Shown here: positions 26,118 through 35,355 of the stretch, piece after piece
How the letters are laid out: each line of letters opens with the position of its first letter
How positions within the stretch are numbered: position 1 is the stretch's first letter
Assembly (NCBI GenBank): GCA_029258375.1
Contig: JARHZA010000001.1
Location: 372,001-436,000 of the forward strand
Length of the DNA stretch: 64,000 nt
Reading direction: 5' to 3'
Source: Eubacterium sp.
GTDB lineage: Bacteria; Bacillota; Clostridia; Oscillospirales; Acutalibacteraceae
The notes under the pieces: model-generated
The model's database searches: none
Told to the model about the DNA's origin: nothing
Seen by the model: only the letters and a program-made list of their open reading frames with translations
Made by a program: the position numbers and the translations under genes

Positions 26118-27446
26118 TTACTTGTTTTTGTCAGTTTCTTTTAACTCGTCTTTTGTTTTGTTATAGATGAAATCTTTAAGTTCTTTTCTGTTTTCATCTA
26201 AATTTAAAGAAATAATATCTGCTCCGCCAATTCTTTTGTATTTCCAAGTTCCTTCAAATGGGCAAGTGGCTTGTACAAATCCGCCTGAAATGCAGGTAAG
26301 AGCAGAAAATCCAGCTTTTACAAGTTCATTTTTAGTAAGGTTTGTTTCTATGTATGGTGCAACATTTTTTGCAGTGTTATACATAGTTGAAGGGCTTGAT
26401 GCTAAAAGTCCTTTTAAAATTTGTTGCATAACTGTGCGTTGACGTTCAGTACGTTTCCAGTCGGTATCTATTTTTCTAATTCTGCAATAAGCAAGTGCCT
26501 GTTCGCCTGTAAGATTATGCTTGCCTTCTTCTAATGTAACTTTGCCATATCTGTGAGGATGACTTGTAACTTCTTTCGCCTCTTTAGCAGTTACATCAAC
26601 TTCTACGCCACCAATACTATCAACCATAACTTTAAACATTTCGAAGTCTGTAACAACGTAACCGTCAATTTTTATGCCATAGTTATATTCAATTGTATCA
26701 ACAACGCCTTGGTATCCACCATAAATGCAAGCAGAATTAAGTCTTTGCATTTTGTTTTTTATTGGAATATGTATCCAAGAGTCACGCATAAATGAAGTCA
26801 TCTTTATACATTTGTGTTTTTTATCTATTGATATAAGCATCATTGAGTCAGAACGACTATCTTCGCCTTGTTCGTTTGATCTTGCGTCAACACCTAAAAG
26901 CAGAATATTTGTAACAGGTTTTTCAGAATACAAGTCGTCTGCATTTACATAAACATTTTCTTTTTTGTTATCGTATGTTATTCTGCCGAGTACAGGTGAA
27001 ACAAGTGAAGCAATACCAATAACTGCAACAAGAATAAGGCAAAGAATAATTATAAAAGCTTTTAATAGATTATTGTTTCTCTTTTTGCTTTTTGCCTTTG
27101 CTCCACCACTATGACTGTGTTTTTTAGATTTGTTGTTGTGGTTGTGACTGTTATTTGATCTGTTTTTACTGTTATTATTATTTCTATTACTATTATTAGT
27201 GTAGTTTCTGTTTTGAGCACTATAATTATTTTGTTGATTTGCATTTTGATAAGTTTCTGTTGGATTAAAACCATTTTCATCATAAACAGCATCATCATTT
27301 CTTCTTGTGTGTCTGTTAAAATCCAAGTCTTGTCCATCAACATAACTGTCATATCCATCAGCATAATAATTTTCTTCTGGTGGCACAGTTCTGTTTAATT
27401 CATCTCGTTTGTTTTGTTGGTTTTCAAAATTTCTATCGTCTGGCAT
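26118..27446 (-). CDS. LytR-CpsA-Psr (LCP) family cell-wall glycopolymer transferase
   Basis: 442 residues. The cytoplasmic N-terminal 125 residues are highly asparagine- and tyrosine-rich and low in complexity (ENQQNKRDELN, then long Asn runs), followed by a TM helix near 127-150. The extracellular LCP domain shows NILLLGVDARSNEQGEDSRSDSMMLISID, MTSFMRDSWIHIP, KMQRLNSACIYGG and ALAYCRIRKIDTDWKRTERQR, including the Arg and Asp residues that bind the polyprenyl pyrophosphate. LCP enzymes attach teichoic acid or other anionic polymers to peptidoglycan. The GAGGTGAT before ATG 27446 fixes the start. The long low-complexity cytoplasmic tail is unusual for the family. Confidence 0.9.
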   Translation of the reverse strand: MPDDRNFENQQNKRDELNRTVPPEENYYADGYDSYVDGQDLDFNRHTRRNDDAVYDENGFNPTETYQNANQQNNYSAQNRNYTNNSNRNNNNSKNRSNNSHNHNNKSKKHSHSGGAKAKSKKRNNNLLKAFIIILCLILVAVIGIASLVSPVLGRITYDNKKENVYVNADDLYSEKPVTNILLLGVDARSNEQGEDSRSDSMMLISIDKKHKCIKMTSFMRDSWIHIPIKNKMQRLNSACIYGGYQGVVDTIEYNYGIKIDGYVVTDFEMFKVMVDSIGGVEVDVTAKEAKEVTSHPHRYGKVTLEEGKHNLTGEQALAYCRIRKIDTDWKRTERQRTVMQQILKGLLASSPSTMYNTAKNVAPYIETNLTKNELVKAGFSALTCISGGFVQATCPFEGTWKYKRIGGADIISLNLDENRKELKDFIYNKTKDELKETDKNK

Positions 27447-27611
27447 TTCATCACCTCATAATTTATATATTACTATATCAAATTTATATTTGCAACATAG
27501 TTGTATTTAGTTTACTTTATACGCAACAATTATTCATTTGTTTTGCTTACTTTGTTAATATTAGTATAACAAAATATTGACACGTGCAAATTTTTACATT
27601 AAAATATACCA

Positions 27612-27942
27612 AGCGAGTTGATTGGACAGTTGCGCATTTTTAATGTGAGGAAAGTCCGAGCAGCACAGAGCAGGGTAACGGCTAACGGCCGCCGAGGGTG
27701 ACCTTAGGGAAAGTGCAACAGAAATAAACCGCCACTTTATGTGGTAAGGATGGAAAGGCGAGGTAAGAGCTCACCGAGCGAGTGGAGACATTCGCTGCCA
27801 TGTAAACCCTATCCGCTGCAACACAGAATGGGAGGTTGTTTGCTCGACACATAATCCCGAAATGTGGCTTGAGCGTGTCAGCAATGGCACGTCGAGATAG
27901 ATAATTGTCCACGACAGAACTCGGCTTATAGATCAACTCGCT
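27612..27942 (+). ncRNA. rnpB: RNase P RNA (bacterial class A)
   Basis: The RNA component of ribonuclease P, which matures tRNA 5' ends. The universally conserved segments are present in order: GAGGAAAGTCCGAGC (27647), AGCAGGGTAACGGC, GGAAAGTGCAACAGAAA, GGTAAGAGCTCACCGAGCG, and ACAGAACTCGGCTTATAG (27914). The P1 helix pairs AGCGAGTTGAT (27612) with ATCAACTCGCT (27932), which sets both ends at 331 nt. The ring of short reading frames inside is not coding. Confidence 0.95.
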
Positions 27943-27966
27943 CTTTAAAATGAATAGTTATAGCGC

Positions 27967-28003
27967 AAAAGTGGCACAACTAAAGTTGTGTTGCTTTTTT
28001 TTA
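27967..28003 (+). terminator. Terminator of rnpB
   Basis: Stem AAAAGTGGCACAAC/GTTGTGTTGCTTTT with one wobble and one mismatch, loop TAAA, followed by TTTTTT. Confidence 0.8.
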
Positions 28004-28240
28004 TTCAAAAATTAAGTGTTAAACAATTCTATATATTTTGTTATAAATGTGTTTAAATTTTTATATTCTTAATAATTTTTGTATTATTGCACAAATCAAA
28101 TTTATCTTTTTGTGAAAGTACAACAAAGTCTTGATATGAAAAATTTTTTAGAGTAAAAAAATAAATGCTTTTTTTAGTGCATTTTAACAAAATCAAAAAT
28201 CATTATTATAAATACAAACAAATTTTCAGTCTCATTTTGT
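28004..28240. other. AT-rich non-coding spacer upstream of the duplicated aldolase gene
   Basis: With the promoter and leader it makes a gap of about 470 bp between rnpB and the next gene. Nothing beyond A/T tracts was recognised. Confidence 0.5.
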
Positions 28241-28268
28241 TTGACAAAGAATGGAAAAATGTTATACT
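28241..28268 (+). promoter_or_regulatory. Promoter of the 28417 aldolase-like gene
   Basis: TTGACA at 28241-28246 and TATACT at 28263-28268, spacer 16 bp. The leader would be about 140 nt long; no riboswitch fold was recognised in it. Confidence 0.7.
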
Positions 28269-28416
28269 AAAATGGTAAAACTATCTTTTAATTACTCATT
28301 TTTGTTGTAATACTAATATTAAAACAAAACGATATAATAAAATGTTTAATAATTAAAATTTTATCTATTTTATTATGAGTGATTTCGATACTAAAAGAAT
28401 GAAAGGATGAATTTAT

Positions 28417-29631
28417 ATGGCTTATGAAATAGAAGAGGCTAAACGATTAGTTATTGAGGCCGGAAAAAGACTTGTTAAAACTGGTCTTATAACAAGAACT
28501 TGGGGAAATATATCTGCAAGAATTTCAGATACACAGTTTATAATTACTCCATCTGGAAGAGCTTATGAAACTTTAACACCAGCAGAATTAGTTGTTGTTA
28601 ATATTGATGATTGTTCTTATGATTATTGTATTAAACCTTCGTCAGAAAGAGGCGTTCACGCTGTTGCATATAAACATCATCCAACAGTAGATTTTGTTAT
28701 TCATACACATCAAAAGGCAGCAACAATTGTTGGCATTACCGGTATGGAAATTAGAAATGTTTATAGTCAGTATAAAGATGTTTTAGGCGATAAAATACCT
28801 GTTGCTGATTACGCTATGTCTACAACAACAGCACTTCGTAAAAATGTTGAAATGTGTATTATGATGAATCCTGGTTCAAGGGCAATTATGCTTAAAAATC
28901 ACGGTGCACTTTGTATGGGAGATAGTTACGAACAGGCATTTGAACTTGCTGATACACTTGAAAAATGTTGTGAAAGAGTTATTAAAGACAATTATCTACG
29001 TCATTCTTGGGCAAAAGAATATTCTAAAGAAGATAAGAGAAACTATTATCTAAATAAAAAAGACGCTGGCAAAATGCCAGAAAGAATATTTGACCTTGGC
29101 TCATCTGTAAGAAATGATAATATTTTCACTCTCACAGTAGCAGGCAAAACAGTTGATGTTGACTTAGAAACAGGTCTCGGTATCAACGGTGCAGTTCCAC
29201 AGTGTGCAAAAATACACAAAGCAATTTATGATACTCAAAATTGCACTATGATTAAACAAGTTGTTAACCCAGATGTTATAGCATTTTCTTGCACTGGAGA
29301 AACAATGATTCCAATGATTGATGATTTTGCACAAATTGCCGGTGTAGATGTTAAATGTTGTCCTTGGATTGATGGAGATTATGATGCTTGTGCTAAAGAA
29401 ATAGGCAAATGTTCAGATGCAAGAAATGTTGTGTTTATTCAGGCAAATGGCGCTATGATTACAGGTGATAATGACAACGATTTAAAGGCACTTCAAAGCA
29501 TTGTTGAAAAGGCTTGCGAAGCAGAGCAAGATGTAACTATATTTAATCGTAATCAATATGTTCCAAGAACAGAAAGAATGATTATGAGAGCAGTATATTT
29601 GTCAAAATACTCAAAAAGAATCAATAAATAA
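28417..29631 (+). CDS. Class II aldolase/adducin protein with a second, degenerate aldolase domain
   Basis: 404 residues, twice the usual length. Residues 1-210 are a typical class II aldolase: TWGNISARI, ITPSGRAYETL, catalytic Glu77 (PSSERGVH), ligands His96 and His98 (VIHTHQK), and His162 (KNHGALCMGD). Residues about 235-395 repeat the fold: AKIHKAIYDTQN matches the helix after Glu77, VIAFSCTGE replaces VIHTHQKA, and QANGAMITGDNDNDLKAL mirrors KNHGALCMGDSYEQAFEL, with all three His lost. The first domain should act on a phosphorylated sugar or similar carbonyl; the second is probably structural or regulatory. ATG 28417 follows AAGGATG. Monocistronic; substrate unknown. Confidence 0.85.
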   Translation: MAYEIEEAKRLVIEAGKRLVKTGLITRTWGNISARISDTQFIITPSGRAYETLTPAELVVVNIDDCSYDYCIKPSSERGVHAVAYKHHPTVDFVIHTHQKAATIVGITGMEIRNVYSQYKDVLGDKIPVADYAMSTTTALRKNVEMCIMMNPGSRAIMLKNHGALCMGDSYEQAFELADTLEKCCERVIKDNYLRHSWAKEYSKEDKRNYYLNKKDAGKMPERIFDLGSSVRNDNIFTLTVAGKTVDVDLETGLGINGAVPQCAKIHKAIYDTQNCTMIKQVVNPDVIAFSCTGETMIPMIDDFAQIAGVDVKCCPWIDGDYDACAKEIGKCSDARNVVFIQANGAMITGDNDNDLKALQSIVEKACEAEQDVTIFNRNQYVPRTERMIMRAVYLSKYSKRINK

Positions 29632-29691
29632 TACAAACAAAAAATAAATAATATTTTGTGAAAAGTTAATAGTTTTTTAATATAAAATAAA

Positions 29692-29720
29692 TTGACTTTA
29701 ATACTAAAATATGGTATTAT
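29692..29720 (+). promoter_or_regulatory. Promoter of the riboswitch-controlled P-type ATPase gene
   Basis: TTGACT (29692-29697) and TATTAT (29715-29720), spacer 17 bp, about 10 nt before the riboswitch 5' end. Confidence 0.75.
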
Positions 29721-29730
29721 ACCTACAATT

Positions 29731-29831
29731 TATGAGGGAGTAATTCCGTACGGATAACATATATTGTACGGACTAAATCAACAAGCATGCCAATAATATG
29801 GCTGGTTTAGTTTTAAAGAATGAGACTCGTA
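29731..29831 (+). promoter_or_regulatory. Probable Mn2+ riboswitch (yybP-ykoY family)
   Basis: The leader has the family's GGGAGTA box (29736) and the AATCAACA segment (29776) within a long arm closed by ACTAAA/TTTAGT, with GCC-loop-GGC at the tip and a second arm CCGTACGG-CATATATTG-TACGG. P1 pairs TATGAG (29731-29736) with CTCGTA (29826-29831), and CTCGTA is also the 5' arm of the downstream terminator. Metal binding that stabilises P1 would break the terminator and switch expression on. This family is known to control Mn2+ exporters, including P-type ATPases. Confidence 0.75.
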
Positions 29832-29866
29832 TGTAGTAGAGATACTATATACGAGTTTTTGTTTTT
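29825..29866 (+). terminator. Riboswitch-controlled terminator
   Basis: Stem ACTCGTATGTAGTA/TACTATATACGAGT with one mismatch, followed by TTTTTGTTTTTATA, 19 nt before the ATPase start. Its 5' arm overlaps riboswitch P1, so the two structures are mutually exclusive. Confidence 0.8.
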
Positions 29867-29885
29867 ATATGAAAGGAGTAGTTAA

Positions 29886-32531
29886 ATGAAAGAATATTTA
29901 ACAAGCGTCGAAGAAGTTATCAAAAATTATAACTCCACTGATAACGGTCTTTCAGCTGACGAGGCAAAATTACGTCTCGAGAAAAACGGAAAAAACAAAC
30001 TTGAAGAAGGTAAGAAAGAAAGCCTTTTACATCGCTTTTTAATGCAACTTGCCGACCCTATGATAATTATTCTTATTGTAGCAGCAGCAGTTTCTGCTAT
30101 TACAGCAGCAGTTGGTCATACTGGCGAAGGTTATGCAGATGTTATCATTATTCTTTTTGTTGTAGTTATAAACGCAGTTCTTGGTGTATATCAAGAATCT
30201 AAGGCAGAAAAAGCAATTGAAGCGTTGCAAGAAATTGCGGCGGCAACTTCAAAAGTTCTTAGAAATGGCAAAATGGAAGTTATCCATTCTGAAGATCTTG
30301 TTGTTGGTGATGTTGTTATTCTTGAAGCAGGCGATAGTGTTCCTGCCGATTGCCGTATTATAGATTCTGCTTCAATGAAAATTGAAGAGGCTGCTCTTAC
30401 TGGTGAATCTGTTCCAGTAAATAAGATTGTTGGTGCTATCAACCCAGAAGGCTCAGACGATATTCCTCTTGGTGATAGAAAAAATATGTGCTATATGGGC
30501 TCTAACGTAGTTTACGGTAGAGGTAAAGCAGTTGTAGTTGCAACTGGTATGGATACTGAAATGGGTAAAATCGCAGATGCTCTTAACGATGCAAAAAATG
30601 GCGATACTCCACTTCAAAAGAAACTTAACCAACTTTCAAAAATTCTTTCATTTATCGTACTCGGTATCTGTGTATTCATCTTCGCACTTGATGTTATTCG
30701 TAGCGCAGTAGCAGGAAACGGAATCACATTTAGCGGTATTCTTGATACATTTATGGTAGCTGTTTCACTTGCGGTTGCAGCTATTCCAGAAGGTCTTGCA
30801 GCAGTTGTAACAATCGTTCTTTCAATGGGTGTTACAAAGATGAGTAAGAGAAACGCAGTTATTCGTCAGTTAACTGCAGTTGAAACTCTTGGTTGTACAC
30901 AAGTTATTTGTTCAGATAAAACAGGTACACTTACTCAAAACAAGATGACAGTTGTTGAGTTTAAAGGCGATGACGAAAAACTTATTGCTCAAGCAATGTC
31001 TCTTTGTACAGATGCAAAATTTGAAGATGGCATCGTAAAGGGTGAACCAACAGAAGCTGCTCTTGTTGAATGGGCAAACAAACTCAATATGCCTAAAACA
31101 GAACTTGAATTGGAATTCCCACGTGTTGCTGAAGCACCATTTGACTCAATGAGAAAGATGATGTCAACTGTTCATGCATCAGGTTCAAAAGGTTATATTC
31201 AATATACAAAGGGTGCGCCTGATGTTGTTTTAGACCACTGTACACACGCTTTTGTTGATGGCAAGAGAATTGAAATGACTGCCTCAGTAAGAGAAGAAAT
31301 ATTAAAGCAAAATAAGGAAATGGCAGACCAAGCACTTCGTGTTCTTTGTGTTGCTATGAGACCTTATAAAGAAAAACCACAAAGCTCAGAACCTTCATTC
31401 CTTGAAGAAGATCTTTGCTATGTTGGTCTTGCAGGTATGATTGACCCTGTTCGTCCAGAAGTTGTTGATGCAATTGCTGAATGTCGCACAGCAGGTATTC
31501 GTCCAATTATGATTACTGGTGACCATAAAGATACAGCAGTTGCTATTGCAAAACAACTTGGTATTATTGAAGATGCAAGCGGTGCTATTACAGGTGCAGA
31601 ACTCAATAAGTTAAGTGATGAAGAACTTGATCAACAAATTGAAAATTACAGTGTTTATGCTCGTGTTCAGCCAGAACATAAAGTTAGAATTGTTAAGGCT
31701 TGGCGTAAAAAGGGTATGGTTACAGCAATGACCGGCGACGGTGTTAACGATGCACCTTCAATTAAGAGTGCAGATATCGGTATCGGTATGGGTATTACAG
31801 GTACAGACGTTACAAAGAACGTTGCAGATATGGTTCTTGCCGATGATAACTTTGCAACAATCGTTTCAGCTGTAGAAGAAGGTAGAAGAATTTATGACAA
31901 CATTAGAAAGTCAATTCAATTCCTTCTTTCATCAAACCTTTCAGAAGTTCTTACAATCTTCGTTGCAACATTGTTTGGCTTCGTAATTCTTGAACCAGTT
32001 CATCTTCTTTGGATTAACCTTATTACAGACTGTTTCCCAGCACTTGCTCTTGGTATGGAAAAGGGCGAAGGCAACATTATGAAGAGAGCACCTCGTAACA
32101 GCAATGATGGTATCTTTGCAAACGGCATGGGCTTTGACGTTGCTTGGCAGGGTGTAATGGTAACAGTTGTAACTCTTGTTGCTTACCTTCTTGGTACAAA
32201 AATGGCAACAGGCACAGAAGAACTTATCCACCAAAACGGTATGACAATGGCATTCTTAGCTCTTTCAATGGCTGAAATCTTCCATTCATTCAATATGCGC
32301 TCAAGACGTGAATCTATCTTCACAATGAAGAACCATAACAAGTACCTTTGGGGTGCTATGGGCTTAAGCCTTCTTCTTTCAACTGCAGTTATTTACGTTC
32401 CATTCCTTGCAAACGCATTTGATTTTGCTCCAATCTCTGCTGCTGAATACTTCACAGCAATGGCTCTTGCAATCTCTGTAATTCCAGTTGTAGAATTAGT
32501 AAAACTTATTCAAAGAAAACTTAATAAATAA
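29886..32531 (+). CDS. P2-type cation ATPase (Ca2+/Mn2+ exporter)
   Basis: 881 residues, the size of bacterial SERCA-like pumps. It shows the N-terminal cation ATPase domain, the TGES actuator motif (LTGESVPV), TM4 PEGL (AIPEGLAAVVTI), the phosphorylation site SDKTGTLTQNKM (about residue 344), KGAPD in the nucleotide domain, TGDGVNDAPSIKSADIG hinge, and TM5/TM6 ion-site residues (LSSNLSEV, NLITDCFPALALGM). It exports a divalent cation from the cytoplasm at the cost of ATP. By sequence it is a Ca2+ pump type; the upstream Mn2+-type riboswitch suggests Mn2+ is a physiological substrate. ATG 29886 follows AAAGGAG. Confidence 0.92.
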   Translation: MKEYLTSVEEVIKNYNSTDNGLSADEAKLRLEKNGKNKLEEGKKESLLHRFLMQLADPMIIILIVAAAVSAITAAVGHTGEGYADVIIILFVVVINAVLGVYQESKAEKAIEALQEIAAATSKVLRNGKMEVIHSEDLVVGDVVILEAGDSVPADCRIIDSASMKIEEAALTGESVPVNKIVGAINPEGSDDIPLGDRKNMCYMGSNVVYGRGKAVVVATGMDTEMGKIADALNDAKNGDTPLQKKLNQLSKILSFIVLGICVFIFALDVIRSAVAGNGITFSGILDTFMVAVSLAVAAIPEGLAAVVTIVLSMGVTKMSKRNAVIRQLTAVETLGCTQVICSDKTGTLTQNKMTVVEFKGDDEKLIAQAMSLCTDAKFEDGIVKGEPTEAALVEWANKLNMPKTELELEFPRVAEAPFDSMRKMMSTVHASGSKGYIQYTKGAPDVVLDHCTHAFVDGKRIEMTASVREEILKQNKEMADQALRVLCVAMRPYKEKPQSSEPSFLEEDLCYVGLAGMIDPVRPEVVDAIAECRTAGIRPIMITGDHKDTAVAIAKQLGIIEDASGAITGAELNKLSDEELDQQIENYSVYARVQPEHKVRIVKAWRKKGMVTAMTGDGVNDAPSIKSADIGIGMGITGTDVTKNVADMVLADDNFATIVSAVEEGRRIYDNIRKSIQFLLSSNLSEVLTIFVATLFGFVILEPVHLLWINLITDCFPALALGMEKGEGNIMKRAPRNSNDGIFANGMGFDVAWQGVMVTVVTLVAYLLGTKMATGTEELIHQNGMTMAFLALSMAEIFHSFNMRSRRESIFTMKNHNKYLWGAMGLSLLLSTAVIYVPFLANAFDFAPISAAEYFTAMALAISVIPVVELVKLIQRKLNK

Positions 32532-32552
32532 GTTAATAAGTGAATAAATAAT

Positions 32553-32590
32553 AAAAGTCGGATGATTTTTTAATCATTCGACTTTTTTCT
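32553..32590 (+). terminator. Terminator of the P-type ATPase gene
   Basis: Stem AAAAGTCGGATGATT/AATCATTCGACTTTT with one wobble, then TTCTTTATA. Confidence 0.8.
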
Positions 32591-32635
32591 TTATATTTAA
32601 TTGTTTATATGATATTATTTAATATGGTGATTAGA

Positions 32636-33988
32636 TTGAATTTGAAAAAGAATGATAAAATTGAATTAACTATTGATTCTGTAACTTCAGAGGGAAGTGG
32701 CATAGGCAGATATAACGGTATGGCTGTTTTTGTTCGTGGCACAGTTCCAAACGATAGAATTATTGCACATATAATAAAAATATCAAAAAATTACGCAATA
32801 GGTATTGTTGACGAAATTTTAGAGCCTTCTAACTCAAGGATAGACTCAGATTGCCAAGCTTCAAGCAAATGTGGTGGCTGTTCTTTTAGAAATATGACTT
32901 ATGATGAAGAACTTAAATTTAAAAAGAGTAGAGTTCAAGATGCTGTTAATAGAATAGGTCATATTGATTTTGATGTGGAAAAAATTGTTGGTGCGGATGA
33001 AACTAATTGTTATCGAAATAAAGCACAGTATCCAGTTTTAATTGAAAACGGCGAATTTTTGGCAGGCTTTTATGCTTATAAGAGTCACAGAATTATCCCT
33101 TGTTTTTCTTGTAAACTTCAACCAGTTGAATTTGAAGAGGGTTTAAAGGCTTTTGAAAAATGGGTGTTAAAAAACAATATAACATCTTTTGATGAAAAAA
33201 CAGGCAACGGCTTGCTTCGTCACATATATTTTCGTAAAGCGTTTGCAACTGGCGAAGTGATGGCTTGTGCAGTTATAAATGGCAACGATATTCCAGATAA
33301 AGATTATCTTGTTAGTGAATTGCAAAGTGCTTTTGAAAATCTTAAAAGTGTTGTAATAAATATTAACTGCAAAAAAACAAATGTTATTTTGGGCGAAGAA
33401 ACAAGAACAATTTGGGGCAATGATAAAATTACAGATATTCTTCTTGGTAAAAAGTTTGTAATTTCTCCTCAAAGTTTTTATCAAGTTAATCACGATCAGT
33501 GCGAAAAGCTTTATGATATAGTTCGTCAGTTTGCAGATTTAAAAGGAAACGAAACAGTTGTAGATATGTATTGTGGCGCAGGTACAATAGGTATAACTCT
33601 TTCAGATTATTGCAAAGAACTTGTTGGTATAGAAGTTGTTCCATCTGCAATAGAAAACGCAAACGAAAATGCAAAATTAAATAACGTTAAAAATGCTAAA
33701 TTTATATGTGCAGATGCATTTGAAGGTGCAAAAGAAATTGAAAAACTAAACTTAAAACCGGATTTAGTAATTCTTGACCCACCAAGAAAAGGTTGCCAGC
33801 CAGAACTTTTCGATATAATCGAAAATATGGGTGCAAATAGAATTGTTTATGTTTCTTGCGATAGTGCTACACTCGCCCGTGACCTCGCAATCCTTAAAGA
33901 AAAAAACTATAACTTAAACCACCTCATCGCCGTCGACCTCTTCCCCCGCACACCACATGTTGAAAGCGTGGCATTGGTATCAAGATAG
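32636..33988 (+). CDS. rlmD: 23S rRNA (uracil-C5)-methyltransferase, RlmD/TrmA family
   Basis: About 450 residues. Domains in order: TRAM (ELTIDSVTSEGSGIGRYNG, VRGTVPNDR), a [4Fe-4S] cysteine cluster (CQASSKCGGCSF plus a later CFSC), and a SAM-dependent methyltransferase core with VVDMYCGAGTIG, VILDPPRKGC and the catalytic VYVSCDSATLARD. It methylates uridine C5 in 23S rRNA, and tRNA activity is possible in Firmicutes. I chose TTG 32636 because GGTGA lies 5 nt upstream; ATGs at 32609 and 32624 have no ribosome binding site. The last 100 bp use more C/G codons than the rest (CACCTCATCGCCGTCGACC), a local oddity. Confidence 0.85.
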   Translation: MNLKKNDKIELTIDSVTSEGSGIGRYNGMAVFVRGTVPNDRIIAHIIKISKNYAIGIVDEILEPSNSRIDSDCQASSKCGGCSFRNMTYDEELKFKKSRVQDAVNRIGHIDFDVEKIVGADETNCYRNKAQYPVLIENGEFLAGFYAYKSHRIIPCFSCKLQPVEFEEGLKAFEKWVLKNNITSFDEKTGNGLLRHIYFRKAFATGEVMACAVINGNDIPDKDYLVSELQSAFENLKSVVININCKKTNVILGEETRTIWGNDKITDILLGKKFVISPQSFYQVNHDQCEKLYDIVRQFADLKGNETVVDMYCGAGTIGITLSDYCKELVGIEVVPSAIENANENAKLNNVKNAKFICADAFEGAKEIEKLNLKPDLVILDPPRKGCQPELFDIIENMGANRIVYVSCDSATLARDLAILKEKNYNLNHLIAVDLFPRTPHVESVALVSR

Positions 33989-33996
33989 AAAATATT

Positions 33997-34029
33997 AAAC
34001 ACTAAAAATATTAAATATTTTTAGTGTTT
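33997..34029 (+). terminator. Hairpin downstream of the RlmD-type gene
   Basis: Perfect 14-bp stem AAACACTAAAAATA/TATTTTTAGTGTTT with a TTAAA loop, 8 nt after the stop. There is little T-tail, so termination may be modest. Confidence 0.6.
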
Positions 34030-34152
34030 ATGAATTTAAGTGCTTTAATATGGGAAATAAGTATACACTGGTAAATGTATTAAATTAAGTTCAAAAATTA
34101 AATTTTGATTAGCTATATTTGAATGTAATTAAACTTTTTAGGAGATGCGTAC

Positions 34153-35124
34153 ATGAACATTGAATGTTTTAAAAAACAAGTGATTGGTGGTATACAGGGG
34201 AGTGTTATTGGCGACGCTCTTGGTGTGCCTGCAGAGTTTATGTCACGTGATGAATTGCGTAATAATCCGATAAAAGGAATGAAATCAGGTGGTGCACACG
34301 ATCAGCCTATTGGTACATGGTCTGATGATACAAGTATGACTCTTTGTACAATAGATTCTTTAATAGAAAATGGTGTAGACTACGATGATCAAATGACACG
34401 ATTTGCAGACTGGTTGTGGAGCGCTATAAATACGGCAAATAATGAAGTGTTTGATGTTGGTGGAACAACTAAACAGTCAATATTCCGATTTGTTAAAGGT
34501 ACTCCTGCTTTGGAGTGTGGTGAATTGGCAGAATATACTTGTGGTAACGGATCTCTAATGCGTTTGTTTCCTACTGCAATGTATATAATAGGTCAATATG
34601 AAAATGATTCTATTGACGATCGTTCTGCTCAAATAATTCATAACACGTCAAAATGTACGCATCAACATCCTATTTGTCAAATGGCTTGTGGTATCTTTTT
34701 CAGCGTAATTGCGTCGCTCTCTAATAGTGTTGACCTACATAATGCTATAAAAAATGGCATTTCTTCCGGCTTGAAATATTACAAAGATAAGACAGAATTT
34801 TCAGATGTTTATGATACTTTTACTTTTTTGATGAATATTGAAAAGTGGAGTGAAGATGAAGTTAATAGTAGCGGATATGTAGTAGATACTCTTCAAGCAG
34901 CACTTTGGTGCCTTTATAATTCATTGAGTTACAAGGAATGTGTTTTGAAAGCTGTCAATTTGGGCGATGATACTGACACTACTGCAGCTGTTGCAGGCGC
35001 TATTGCTGGAATGTGGTTTGGCGAAGAGCAAATACCTGTTTGTTGGCAAGGAGTTACGGCAAAATATGGTGAAATTAGAGAATTAAGCAAACGTTTTTGC
35101 CGTGCTTGCTTAGAAAATAAATAA
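34153..35124 (+). CDS. ADP-ribosylglycohydrolase (DraG family)
   Basis: 323 residues with the DraG metal-site motifs: GSVIGDALGVPAEF at the start, GTWSDDTSMTL, a central GNGSLMRLFPTA and a C-terminal NLGDDTDTTAAVAGAIAG. These Asp residues bind two Mg2+ ions. Such enzymes remove ADP-ribose from proteins, nucleic acids or metabolites; no partner ADP-ribosyltransferase is in the window, so the target is unknown. AGGAG precedes ATG 34153. Several codons (CGA, CGC) are rarer in the neighbours. Confidence 0.9.
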   Translation: MNIECFKKQVIGGIQGSVIGDALGVPAEFMSRDELRNNPIKGMKSGGAHDQPIGTWSDDTSMTLCTIDSLIENGVDYDDQMTRFADWLWSAINTANNEVFDVGGTTKQSIFRFVKGTPALECGELAEYTCGNGSLMRLFPTAMYIIGQYENDSIDDRSAQIIHNTSKCTHQHPICQMACGIFFSVIASLSNSVDLHNAIKNGISSGLKYYKDKTEFSDVYDTFTFLMNIEKWSEDEVNSSGYVVDTLQAALWCLYNSLSYKECVLKAVNLGDDTDTTAAVAGAIAGMWFGEEQIPVCWQGVTAKYGEIRELSKRFCRACLENK

Positions 35125-35291
35125 TAATTTAAGTTTTGATTTAATCATTTTAATAGAATATTAAAAACTTTGTTCAAATGATTTTTATAACAAATGTAAA
35201 TTTAATTTTCTGCATAAATTTTGTGCAGTGAATAATAGAAATAATAATATGCAAATGAACTTTATAAAATATAATTTTGAATATAAATAAC

Positions 35292-35334
35292 AAAAACCAC
35301 ACCTAATTATTTTAGGTGAGGTGTGGTTTTTTTA
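35292..35334. terminator. Convergent terminator between the ADP-ribosylglycohydrolase and LacI genes
   Basis: Stem AAAAACCACACCT/AGGTGTGGTTTTT with an internal secondary stem, A/T runs on both sides. Confidence 0.8.
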
Positions 35335-35355
35335 TGTTTTTTTGTTAATACTATA

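Noticed and set aside
27682-27936. An 84-codon minus-strand frame
   Set aside because: It lies inside RNase P RNA on the opposite strand and carries no family signal.
30191-30442. Minus-strand frames opposite the P-type ATPase and other long genes
   Set aside because: They are shadows of strongly coding regions and lack ribosome binding sites.
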